Source: Yersinia bercovieri ATCC 43970
Lineage (GTDB): Bacteria; Pseudomonadota; Gammaproteobacteria; Enterobacterales; Enterobacteriaceae
Assembly (NCBI RefSeq): GCF_013282745.1
Contig: NZ_CP054044.1
Span: 2,604,001-2,668,000, forward strand
Direction: 5' to 3'
Length of the DNA: 64,000 bases
The notes below the pieces were generated by a model. The model was not told where the DNA came from. It made no database searches and was given only the letters and a program-made list of their open reading frames with translations. A program made the translations under genes and the position numbers. Shown piece after piece: positions 1 to 6,603 of the stretch. Each line of letters begins with the position of its first letter. Within the stretch, counting starts at the first letter, position 1.

Positions 1-1
1 A

Positions 2-1036
2 GCATTTGGGGTCTTTCCTGATATCACTCTTGCTGAAGCCAGAGCAAAAAGAGATGAGGCAAAGCATATACTTGCAGTGGGCGGCGACCCAGGTGAAGAA
101 AAAAAAGTAGAAAAACAAACCAGAAAAGTCAGCATTGATAACACGTTCGAAGCTCTAGCCAGAGAATGGCATGCCTACAAAAGGCCCAATTGGTCTAAAG
201 GTTATGCTGATGATTTAATGGAGTCGTTCGAAAAAGACATATTCCCTTACGTTGGTAAACGTCCAATTGCCGAAATCAAGCCTCTAGAAATTCTCGAAAC
301 CCTACGTAAGTTAGAAAAGCGTGGCGTCCTCGATAAAATGCGTAAGATCCGTCAGGCATGCAGCCAAACTTTCCGTTATGCAATCGTAACTGGCAGAGCA
401 GAGAACAATCCAGCAAGTGAACTAGCTGGCGCTCTGGCGGTTCAGAAGCACACACATTACCCCCACCTCTTAGCGAACGAGCTTCCCGCATACCTTAATG
501 CTCTCAACGCCTATAGCGGCAGTACAGTCACTCGAATAGCAACACGGCTCCTTATGCTTACCGGTGTTCGTACAACTGAACTACGGGCTGCTGAGTGGCT
601 AGAATTTGACTTGGACAAAGCCGTCTGGGAAGTTCCTACCGCCAGAATGAAAATGCGTCGTCCTCACTTGGTTCCCTTGTCAGTGCAAGTTTTGGCATTA
701 CTGCGTCAATTACATGAGATTACTGGGCGATTTAAACTGGTATTCCCCGGTCGTAATGACAGCTTAAAGCCAATGAGCGAAGCCAGTATTAATCAGGTCA
801 TAAAACGTATTGGTTATCATGGTAAAGCCACTGGTCACGGTTTCCGGCACACTATGAGTACCATTTTGCATGAGCAGGGGTTTAATACTGCGTGGATAGA
901 AACACAGTTGGCACACGTGGATAAAAACAGCATTCGTGGTACCTACAATCACGCCCAGTATCTGGATGGTCGTCGAGAAATGCTTCAGTGGTATGCCGAC
1001 TATATGGATAGCCTGGAACGTCAGTCAAAAGCTTAG
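2..1036 (+). CDS. int: P4-type tyrosine integrase (5' end outside window)
   Basis: Site-specific recombinase that would integrate and excise the prophage. The reading frame is open from base 2, so the start and about the first 60-80 residues lie left of the window. The first visible residues (GVFPDITLAEARAKRDEA) match the end of the P4-integrase N-terminal domain. A SAM-like core-binding region follows, then the catalytic domain with Arg in TGVRTTELR, the His-x-x-Arg box GHGFRHT, a second His in LAHVDKN, and the tyrosine-bearing YNHAQY near the C-terminus. In P4-type elements int starts beside attL, so the left attachment site should be just outside the window. Frame and family are certain; the insertion site is not visible. 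Confidence 0.95.
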   Translation, partial: AFGVFPDITLAEARAKRDEAKHILAVGGDPGEEKKVEKQTRKVSIDNTFEALAREWHAYKRPNWSKGYADDLMESFEKDIFPYVGKRPIAEIKPLEILETLRKLEKRGVLDKMRKIRQACSQTFRYAIVTGRAENNPASELAGALAVQKHTHYPHLLANELPAYLNALNAYSGSTVTRIATRLLMLTGVRTTELRAAEWLEFDLDKAVWEVPTARMKMRRPHLVPLSVQVLALLRQLHEITGRFKLVFPGRNDSLKPMSEASINQVIKRIGYHGKATGHGFRHTMSTILHEQGFNTAWIETQLAHVDKNSIRGTYNHAQYLDGRREMLQWYADYMDSLERQSKA

Positions 1037-1071
1037 TGATTAGGTAAAATTCTTCCGTGAGGAATAAAAAA

Positions 1072-1184
1072 GGGTCGGTTCAGTAGGTTCAGTCGGTTCA
1101 ATATTTTAGTTTGTTGATTTATAAGTTAATTAATTCATTTTTTGAACCGACCCTGAACCGACTTTAGGCCATTTGAACCGACCC
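1072..1184. repeat. Left iteron dyad (GTCGGTTCA units)
   Basis: Three tandem 9-bp units GTCGGTTCA, GTAGGTTCA, GTCGGTTCA (1074-1100) are followed by a 42-bp AT-rich spacer and three inverted TGAACCGAC units (1143-1151, 1154-1162, 1174-1182). It fills most of the gap between int and the next gene. An inverted copy with the same 42-bp spacer lies at 42769-42881. An isolated unit is at 3405-3413. Replication-iteron function is inferred from the primase/helicase encoded by the prophage; the repeats themselves are seen directly. Confidence 0.85.
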
Positions 1185-1298
1185 TAATCGCGTTATCTCC
1201 CGAAAACCTGGCTTTTTCTCAGCTAAATAACCCTAAATCAGTAATCGATAAGCTAAAATTGCTCACCCGAATTTGATGTGAAAATGTGAAGTAATGTC

Positions 1299-2354
1299 GT
1301 GAATTGGCAAGGGGGAATGCTGGACGAGTATACAGTGGTGATTTATAGTAGACCTCAAGAAAATAAGGCTATGCCTAGGCTGATCCCCGAAAACCAGTAC
1401 ACCTCTACTGGCTGGCATAGTCCCCAATATTTAGAGGATGCGAGGTGGCGTATGGAACTCAAAATTATACCATTTGAATATTGCTCTTTAGAAAGGGCTG
1501 CAAAGTTTTTTGGATGTGAAATGGAAGATTTTTTTCACTGGTATGAAACGAAAAAAATTTCCCTTTCCTTGAAGCTTTTGGAGCATCGAGCCACAGTTTT
1601 ATCGATCGACAACAAAACTATAGAATATAAAACTGAATATTGGGGAGATGATCATATTGAATATGATGTAATGGCCTCTGCAAATAATGAGTTTTCATAT
1701 ATTGACAATATAAGTGCTTTTGTGGGCAATCGGCTTTCATATGATCATTTATGTCAGGTTTATAGGGTAAATGGTTATGCTCATGATTTCTGGCGGCCTT
1801 GCGATGCGTTTATTCAATCGCTTCGCCGTGGTGGAAGAATCATGGATAGCTTTTCCGCATCTCCTTATGATTTTGAAGGTGATTTCCGTATCATGATAGA
1901 GGTGCAGGAAGGAACACAAACCTCAGACCCAGAATCACCAGTTTTTTATTTTTATCCAGAATTCACTATTGGTGATTTAGTTTTGTATAAAACAGACTTG
2001 GATATAATCAATCATCTTATGTGTGGTGTTGAGTATTCCCCTGAAAAAAACAATGAATTAAATTCAGATTTATTAACTGTTGCTGATATTAGTACTGAGG
2101 AAATTCAAAGTGAAATATTGGAGTGGACTGAGTTTTCAAGTAAAGAAACTTCTTTGAAATTTATTGCTGGAATGGTTCTTGCTTTACACAAGTCATCCCC
2201 AAAATTTAGAAATGGAACTAAAATAAATCGAACTTCAATTGCGAAAGAAGCAATATTAAGAATAACAGAGCAAGGAATTGAATTCGATATAACTGAACGC
2301 CAACTCACAAATCTTATGAATAAAGCACTGACTGATTATGCACCAAAAATTTAG
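1299..2354 (+). CDS. Early-region protein of unknown function with HTH-like N-terminus
   Basis: This 351-residue protein is not confidently assigned. Near the N-terminus, LERAAKFFGCEMEDFFHW resembles the helix-turn-helix-like segment found in proteins of P4-like elements, where a residue row of this type precedes a Trp-rich turn. The rest is acidic and aromatic-rich without recognised catalytic motifs. No membrane segments are seen. The GTG at 1299 has only a weak upstream GAAG; ATGs at 1317 and 1371 are alternatives, and 1371 would begin MPRLIPENQY. It sits between the left iterons and alpA and is AT-rich compared with its neighbours, which suggests an accessory gene. Confidence 0.6.
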   Translation: MNWQGGMLDEYTVVIYSRPQENKAMPRLIPENQYTSTGWHSPQYLEDARWRMELKIIPFEYCSLERAAKFFGCEMEDFFHWYETKKISLSLKLLEHRATVLSIDNKTIEYKTEYWGDDHIEYDVMASANNEFSYIDNISAFVGNRLSYDHLCQVYRVNGYAHDFWRPCDAFIQSLRRGGRIMDSFSASPYDFEGDFRIMIEVQEGTQTSDPESPVFYFYPEFTIGDLVLYKTDLDIINHLMCGVEYSPEKNNELNSDLLTVADISTEEIQSEILEWTEFSSKETSLKFIAGMVLALHKSSPKFRNGTKINRTSIAKEAILRITEQGIEFDITERQLTNLMNKALTDYAPKI

Positions 2355-2522
2355 AGTTAGCATATTTACTAAGTCATTTCCAAATGGGCTTCCAAAGCCC
2401 ATTTCAAATTGAAGTTCTATCAATTTTACGGCAATTTCCACAGTTGATTTTTTTTGATGATTTAATAAAACCTGTAATCTACCAACGTCCAATGACAACG
2501 TTAAATAGAAACAGGGGACAAC

Positions 2523-2729
2523 ATGCCACAAGCAGCACAATCACTTATCCGCCTATCAGAAGTCCAACGCCGCACTGGTTACAGTAAGGCTTGGCTTTAC
2601 CGTCTCATCAGCCAGAATCGTTTTCCCCAATCGATTAAAATCGGTACCCGTTCTATTGCCTTCATTGAAAGCGAAATTGACGAATGGATCAATCAGCGCA
2701 TTGCTGAATCCCGCAAGGAAGTCGCCTGA
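2523..2729 (+). CDS. alpA: AlpA-family transcriptional regulator
   Basis: A 68-residue excisionase-like winged-HTH regulator of the AlpA (CP4-57) family. The diagnostic order is visible: LIRLSEVQRRTGYSKAWLYR forms the helix-turn-helix, followed by FPQSIKIGTRSIAFIESEID and EWINQRI. Family members activate int/excision genes in P4-like and CP4-type elements. The start is supported by AGGGGA just upstream. About 170 bp of non-coding DNA separates it from the previous gene and should hold its promoter. Size is normal for the family. Its likely role here is early control of the integration and excision state. Confidence 0.9.
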   Translation: MPQAAQSLIRLSEVQRRTGYSKAWLYRLISQNRFPQSIKIGTRSIAFIESEIDEWINQRIAESRKEVA

Positions 2730-2837
2730 TTATGCATATAGGGTGTTCATTTGTTGCGTGTGTTTGCGTTCGACTTAATCCAGCATTTGATTTCCATCGC
2801 TACAACTATCAAGCGATTTAACGAAGAGTAATTAAAC

Positions 2838-3350
2838 ATGAAAAAATTAAATGCCTTAATTGGCAGTACCCAAACTCAGCCTAAAATCGTACTCAGCGGT
2901 ATTAACGTTAATGGTTTGCCTATCGAGTTTGTAGATCAATGGACAGAGTATTGGACTAAGCAAAGTTTCGCTATTTCTGTCCCTGCCAATATTCGTCGCC
3001 AGTATTATCCCGATGATTCAGCGTTCAGTGTAGCCATGCACAAAGCTGGCTATGTGCCGGTTCGTACTCGGAAGCTGACAGGGAAAGACGGACGATTCTG
3101 GTTGTATCGAGTAACCGGCAAAGATAAGGGGGTTGTCGCACCAGTTCCCGCTAATAGCAAGGCTTGTGGCCTATTTGTGCAGGTGTCACATAAGCCTCGA
3201 TATGGTTATAACGAGGTCGCTTTAGATGGAAAATTACTTCATGTATACGGTGACCACATCCGCTTACTGACTAAAAAGCGGGTTCGTGTGAATGGTAAGC
3301 AGGTTCAGGGCTACACAGCTAAAGGTCTGCGTGTGGAGGTGGTGGCATGA
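2838..3350 (+). CDS. Hypothetical early protein (170 aa)
   Basis: A 170-residue soluble protein with no function I can name. It begins MKKLNALIGSTQTQPKIVLS and is basic toward the C-terminus (LLTKKRVRVNGKQVQGY), consistent with nucleic-acid contact but not proof. A GAAGAG ribosome binding site lies ahead of the ATG. It follows alpA by 108 bp in the same orientation, and the position is one usually occupied by variable small genes in P4-like early regions. No signal peptide or membrane helix is present. Confidence 0.65.
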   Translation: MKKLNALIGSTQTQPKIVLSGINVNGLPIEFVDQWTEYWTKQSFAISVPANIRRQYYPDDSAFSVAMHKAGYVPVRTRKLTGKDGRFWLYRVTGKDKGVVAPVPANSKACGLFVQVSHKPRYGYNEVALDGKLLHVYGDHIRLLTKKRVRVNGKQVQGYTAKGLRVEVVA

Positions 3351-3681
3351 TGCTTACAACTCCAGTAGCCAGCCAGAAAAAGGCATTTCCCTTGGTTGGC
3401 ACCCTGAACCGACTATCTTTGAGCGAGTCGGAGACTAACCCGTTAATTTCGGAGCAGTTGAAAGTCAGTAATACTGACGCTCAAAATTTAAACTACGAAA
3501 CTTCCGTAGTACCTGGTGCAAGCAATCTATACCAATCTCCAGAATATAGTGGAGATCACCACTCAGCCAAATATTTAGCTCAGCAGTCATTACCCAAATA
3601 CTGTGATTTATTGAGTTTAACGGAACTGCAATTCGGTTCAGATAAAGAAAAGGGTAGCATTCACAGTGCTACCCTTCGGGA
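3351..3681. other. Gap with no convincing gene
   Basis: This stretch lies between the 170-aa protein gene and the end of the minus-strand regulator gene. A plus-strand frame runs open through it from an ATG overlapping the preceding stop, but the predicted protein is low-complexity in character and collides with the opposite-strand regulator. It also contains one isolated TGAACCGAC unit (3405-3413) and the regulator's terminator. A short coupled peptide cannot be excluded. Confidence 0.4.
3643..3675 (-). terminator. Terminator of the RHH regulator gene
   Basis: AGGGTAGCA (3651-3659) pairs perfectly with TGCTACCCT (3667-3675) around a 7-base loop. Read on the minus strand the hairpin is followed by TTTTCTTT, seven bases beyond the stop codon of the regulator gene, which supports that gene's strand. 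Confidence 0.8.
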
Positions 3682-3897
3682 TTACTCAGATGGTTCTGAC
3701 TTGGACTTCTTGCGCTGTTCTGTCTTGAGTTTACGCCCGCAGGCATCAAGTACCCAAGAAGAGAAGCTAGCACTTGGGTTTTCTTCTTTATCGCGTTCTA
3801 CTCTTGCATCAATTTCTTCGATTAAATCGTTGGGGAATCGAATCCCTTTGTATGTTGATTTATTGTTCTTGTGGCCTGTTGCCATGGTGCCCGCCAT
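3682..3897 (-). CDS. YlcI/YnfO-like ribbon-helix-helix regulator
   Basis: A 71-residue protein resembling the YlcI/YnfO (DUF3950) family of small phage DNA-binding proteins. MATGHKNNKS followed by KGIRFPNDLIEEIDARVER is the expected beta-strand and helix pattern, and the tail is very basic (KLKTEQRKKSK). The frame is open further upstream, but MAGTMATG (start 3897) or MATG (3885) fits family length. It is transcribed against its neighbours and ends at a good terminator. Upstream lie three copies of a palindrome that overlaps the divergent promoter of the C4/icd operon, so it may repress that promoter and itself. That regulatory link is inference. Confidence 0.8.
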   Translation of the reverse strand: MAGTMATGHKNNKSTYKGIRFPNDLIEEIDARVERDKEENPSASFSSWVLDACGRKLKTEQRKKSKSEPSE

Positions 3898-3950
3898 TTG
3901 GAGTTTCTTCAATAGAATCGACAATACAACAAGATTTAAACTTAGTGAAG

Positions 3951-4007
3951 TGTTTAAACAAAATATGGTTGACGTGTTTAAACAAACAGAGTTAATCTGT
4001 TTAAACA
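3951..4007 (+). promoter_or_regulatory. Three TGTTTAAACA operators and a plus-strand promoter
   Basis: The perfect palindrome TGTTTAAACA occurs at 3951-3960, 3975-3984 and 3998-4007, spaced 24 and 23 bp, about two helical turns. A candidate promoter TTGACG (3969-3974), 17-bp spacer, TTAATC (3992-3997) reads right toward the C4-like RNA. Operator 2 fills the spacer and operator 3 covers the predicted start point. The layout suggests repression by a protein binding one face of the DNA. Confidence 0.75.
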
Positions 4008-4112
4008 CCTTATCCACAGGTAAGGCACAGGTAATAAACAAAATAGCGACGCCTCAGAGTGCGGGAACACTGTTGAGGCGTCTCACCACCAACGTTAACG
4101 TAAGTAACGAGG
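4005..4112 (+). ncRNA. C4-like antisense RNA
   Basis: Immediately after the promoter come a CCTTA/TAAGG hairpin (4009-4025) and a long stem GACGCCTCA (4048-4056) with TGAGGCGTC (4074-4082), containing an inner AGTG/CACT pairing. In phages P1 and P7 the C4 RNA lies directly before icd and ant and blocks their translation. Here the same order is seen: RNA, icd-like gene, antirepressor-like gene. The hairpins are seen directly; assignment to the C4 family rests on structure and position and should be tested with the Rfam C4 model. Confidence 0.6.
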
Positions 4113-4117
4113 TAGCT

Positions 4118-4312
4118 ATGTTAAATCATACCCAAACTCGCCCTAAATTTCAGTATCTCTTTCTCGCAGTGTGCCGTTCTGACCTGAACGCAACGCCGCA
4201 CCGCGAATCAGTCACTGCCCATTCTGAACAAGATGCTCGCCGCTCTCTGGCTGGTCAGTTCGTACTTTCCTTTGCTGGTCGTATTCCTGCACAGGGGGTA
4301 TGCAATGCTTAA
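4118..4312 (+). CDS. Icd-like host cell division inhibitor (64 aa)
   Basis: A 64-residue protein resembling the host cell division inhibitor Icd-like family common in P4-like and P1-like elements. The core RPKFQYLFLAVCRSDLNATP, then SEQDARRSLAGQFVLSFAGR and a terminal IPAQGV, match the family's usual pattern. ATG 4118 is preceded by GAGGT at suitable distance and lies 36 bp after the C4-like hairpin. The end overlaps the next gene by 8 bp, indicating coupling. In P1 the corresponding product blocks cell division when C4 repression is lost; activity here is inferred. Confidence 0.75.
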   Translation: MLNHTQTRPKFQYLFLAVCRSDLNATPHRESVTAHSEQDARRSLAGQFVLSFAGRIPAQGVCNA

Positions 4313-4763
4313 AAAATACCGTGTTGAATTTAGCGCATTAGACGCTGCTGGTGGTGCTCTCAAACTGTCATGGCGTGGTGAAGCTGAAAGCCTTGATAAA
4401 GCATCAGCTACTGTTCTCTTGGGGGCTACAGAGCGCCGCTTAAGCAACGTTCAGATCACCAGCATCATGCAGCTCCTTGATGAGGATGATATCTACCCAC
4501 CTTCATACAAAGAAACTCAAGCCCTGATTGCTGAACTGATGGGCAGCCGTGGTAAGCCAATCCCTGATACCAGCGAGAATGTATCCCGCACTCGGTTACT
4601 TCGCGTTAAAGAAGGTCTGCTTCATTTGTTGACGGTTGTTATTCCTCTGATTGAGAACGAGCAGCAACGATTGCAGGTGTATTGGTGGGCTGAGGCGGTA
4701 CATAACATCGTACGGTTTGAAGAGCATGATGCGAAAAATGAGCGGGGGGTGTGCAATGTCTAA
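4305..4763 (+). CDS. Hypothetical protein in immI-like operon (152 aa)
   Basis: A 152-residue soluble protein of unknown function lying between the icd-like gene and the antirepressor-like gene. ATG 4305 (MLKKYRVEF) is preferred over an upstream in-frame start because a GGGGG motif lies just before it and upstream residues are only an overlap with icd. It is rich in Leu and Glu with helical character, and a middle segment reads TERRLSNVQITSIMQLLDE. It overlaps both neighbours by 8 bp, so translation is probably coupled. No motif permits a functional name. Confidence 0.7.
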   Translation: MLKKYRVEFSALDAAGGALKLSWRGEAESLDKASATVLLGATERRLSNVQITSIMQLLDEDDIYPPSYKETQALIAELMGSRGKPIPDTSENVSRTRLLRVKEGLLHLLTVVIPLIENEQQRLQVYWWAEAVHNIVRFEEHDAKNERGVCNV

Positions 4764-5550
4764 AAAAACTGAACTGGCTCCGGTAGCGGCCAAAAATTTA
4801 CAGATTATCGAATATCGCGGTCAGCGTGTGGCAACTACCGAGCAGCTTGCGGCTGGGTATGGCACAACGGTGATCCGTATTCAGCAAAACCACCATGAAA
4901 ATAAATCCCGTTTTGTTGAGGGTAAGCACTTCTTCAAAGTTGTTGGTACTGAACTCAACAATTTGCGACTAGTTTTAAGCGAACTGCAAATCTCACCAAA
5001 AACTCGCTCACTTATGCTGTGGACTGAGCGCGGTGCTGCCAATCACGCAAAGATGTTAGAAACCGATCAGGCGTGGGAATACTACAACGATCTCACTGAG
5101 TTTTACTTCTCCCGACGGGATGCATTGCCAGCACCTGCAACTATTCCCGACCTCAGTCGTTTGGAAATTCTTCAGTTGGCTATCGACTCCGAGCAAGGCC
5201 GTTTAGCTGAAAAGCAACGCGCCGACAAAGCTATTCGTACCAAAGGCCAGATTAGCCGTAAACGTGAAGCCAGCGCCCTCGGCAAACTAAGTGCAGCCAC
5301 TCGCAAATGTCGTGTACTGGAAGAACGGCTAGGGGAAAGTACAAAGCATGCCACGGTGAAAGCTGTAGAAAATGTGACTCATCAGAAGTTTGCGTGGCAT
5401 CCGTTGCGGAAATGGTGTCTTGAAAATGGCTTTAAACCTGAGATTGTGCCGGATCCACAGTATGGCTCTGTAAAATCATGGCCTTGCGAAGCATGGCTGG
5501 CAGTACATAGCATCAATCTGTCCGATGTTATGGGGGTGACTCATGGATAA
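4756..5550 (+). CDS. ORF6N-domain antirepressor-like protein
   Basis: A 264-residue protein with an N-terminal ORF6N-type DNA-binding domain (roughly residues 18-120; IEYRGQRVATTEQLAAGYGT, then FVEGKHFFKV and MLWTERGAANHAKML), a charged coiled middle (residues about 150-205, many Arg, Lys, Glu), and a C-terminal domain rich in Trp and His (HQKFAWHPLRKWC). This organisation is typical of phage antirepressors of the KilA-N/ORF6N group, which inactivate a repressor by protein contact. Start ATG 4756 overlaps the preceding stop by 8 bp; its in-frame upstream extension is unlikely. Placement after the C4-like RNA and icd-like gene mirrors P1 ant. Confidence 0.8.
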   Translation: MSKKTELAPVAAKNLQIIEYRGQRVATTEQLAAGYGTTVIRIQQNHHENKSRFVEGKHFFKVVGTELNNLRLVLSELQISPKTRSLMLWTERGAANHAKMLETDQAWEYYNDLTEFYFSRRDALPAPATIPDLSRLEILQLAIDSEQGRLAEKQRADKAIRTKGQISRKREASALGKLSAATRKCRVLEERLGESTKHATVKAVENVTHQKFAWHPLRKWCLENGFKPEIVPDPQYGSVKSWPCEAWLAVHSINLSDVMGVTHG

Positions 5551-5740
5551 ATTAGCGCCCTGTGAAGTTTCCGATCTTCTCAGTGAAATTGCTTCAATTT
5601 TAAAAGTTAGTTCAATGCTGATTGCTAGTGAGGATGGTAACGACACGGGTTATGAACTTCTTTGGATCGCTCAGGAACGCGCTGAAAAAGCGGCGAAAAA
5701 TATTAAGGGGGTGAATTATGGGCCAACCACAGCCAAATGA
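5543..5740 (+). CDS. Small hypothetical protein (65 aa)
   Basis: A 65-residue helical protein overlapping the antirepressor gene end by 8 bp and the next start by 23 bp, so almost certainly part of the same translationally coupled operon. It contains an amphipathic segment EVSDLLSEIASILKVSSML and an Ala/Glu/Lys-rich C-terminal helix. No family is recognised. The tight overlaps are the main support for its being real. Confidence 0.65.
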   Translation: MDKLAPCEVSDLLSEIASILKVSSMLIASEDGNDTGYELLWIAQERAEKAAKNIKGVNYGPTTAK

Positions 5741-5888
5741 TCGTTACAAAGACAGTCATGGCTCATTGGTCACTGTCGATTCCGTTGCCTTTAATCGCGT
5801 TACCTTTAGCCGTGACGGATATTCATCGCCCTGCATTATGCCGCTGGCACGGTTCGTTACTGAATTTACCTTTATCGGGAGAGCATAA
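5718..5888 (+). CDS. DUF4222 family small protein (56 aa)
   Basis: A 56-residue protein beginning MGQPQPNDRYKDSHGSLVTV. The pattern of a short Gly/His turn, a V-D-S-V-A-F-N-R-V-T-F beta segment, a Gly-Tyr and a Pro-Cys-(Ile/Val)-x-Pro-x-x-x-Phe ending matches DUF4222 proteins found in early regions of P4-like elements and lambdoid phages. GGGGGTG lies before the ATG. It overlaps the upstream gene by 23 bp and is separated from the next ATG by two bases. Its biochemical role is unknown. Confidence 0.75.
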   Translation: MGQPQPNDRYKDSHGSLVTVDSVAFNRVTFSRDGYSSPCIMPLARFVTEFTFIGRA

Positions 5889-5890
5889 CC

Positions 5891-6094
5891 ATGAAAGCCA
5901 ATGAATCAGTACCTCTGAATATTGCCACGCATAAGGCTGGTCAATTAAATGCTCTCTTGCTGTTGATGTTTGAATCCAATGTTGAATTAGATACTACTGA
6001 CGAAAAGGAATTACTAGGTCTAGCACTGGATCTCGCCGGGCCAGTTGCGGTTCATTTGCTTGAACGGGAGGCCGGACAAAATGGAGCGCCTTGA
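5891..6094 (+). CDS. Small hypothetical protein (67 aa)
   Basis: A 67-residue acidic helical protein starting two bases after the DUF4222 stop with a GGGAGAG ribosome site. A leucine-rich run GQLNALLLLMFESNVELD is amphipathic rather than a clear membrane helix. It ends the tightly packed run of early genes that starts at the icd-like gene. No family is recognised; similar short genes precede the primase in many P4-like early regions. Confidence 0.65.
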   Translation: MKANESVPLNIATHKAGQLNALLLLMFESNVELDTTDEKELLGLALDLAGPVAVHLLEREAGQNGAP

Positions 6095-6159
6095 TATAGC
6101 CAGTAGCTAAATGCCCTGTATTTAATTAGTTAGCATTCCAACATCTAAAAAATAACAGC

Positions 6160-6189
6160 CATCAGGCTGGGGACTCGCTCGGCCTGATG
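6160..6189 (+). promoter_or_regulatory. Hairpin ahead of the next early gene
   Basis: CATCAGGC (6160-6167) pairs perfectly with GCCTGATG (6182-6189) around a 14-base loop. No T-run follows, so it is not a standard terminator. It ends 19 bases before the ATG at 6208 and just before its AAAGGA site, a position where it could influence translation. Function is unproven. Confidence 0.5.
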
Positions 6190-6207
6190 AAAGTAAAGGA
6201 TATATTT

Positions 6208-6603
6208 ATGACGAACCTGAATCATTCAATCGAATTAAATCGTAAACATATTGCAGTGGCATTTATCGCTTATTGTCAGAAACGAAATAGAGGCGAATCC
6301 ATTGCCAATGTCATTATTAATTCTAGAAAGGTTGTTGTTCTGGAAAATTTAACTGAGGCAGCAATTTGTAATTGCCTTATTCATTCTTTGGAAGTGCTTT
6401 GTTTTCAGGAATTCGGGCGTGATGACGGCTCACGAATTCTTGTGGAAACTTACACTCAGATGCTGAGTAAGGATAACAGTAAATTGACACCGCACGGCGT
6501 CGAGACAATGACGGAAGTCATGAAGGCTACGGTCGTAGAGACTTTGGCTAATCCTCATGATAACCGGCATGGGCTGGTATTCAGTCAGGACGGTGCAGCA
6601 TGA
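6208..6603 (+). CDS. Hypothetical protein preceding primase (131 aa)
   Basis: A 131-residue protein with no recognised domain. ATG 6208 is chosen over ATG 6187 because AAAGGA lies seven bases before it and the upstream ATG is buried in the 3' arm of a hairpin. It begins MTNLNHSIELNRKHIAVAFI. It overlaps the primase gene by four bases (ATGA), so its translation is coupled to that gene and it may work with DNA replication. No membrane or metal-binding motif is seen. Confidence 0.65.
   Translation: MTNLNHSIELNRKHIAVAFIAYCQKRNRGESIANVIINSRKVVVLENLTEAAICNCLIHSLEVLCFQEFGRDDGSRILVETYTQMLSKDNSKLTPHGVETMTEVMKATVVETLANPHDNRHGLVFSQDGAA

Noticed and set aside
3347..4312. A long plus-strand open frame of 321 codons
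   Set aside because: Its middle is opposite the RHH regulator gene with its terminator and operators, composition is unlike a folded protein, and its last 64 codons are better explained as the separate icd-like gene with its own ribosome site. A short coupled peptide at its start cannot be excluded.
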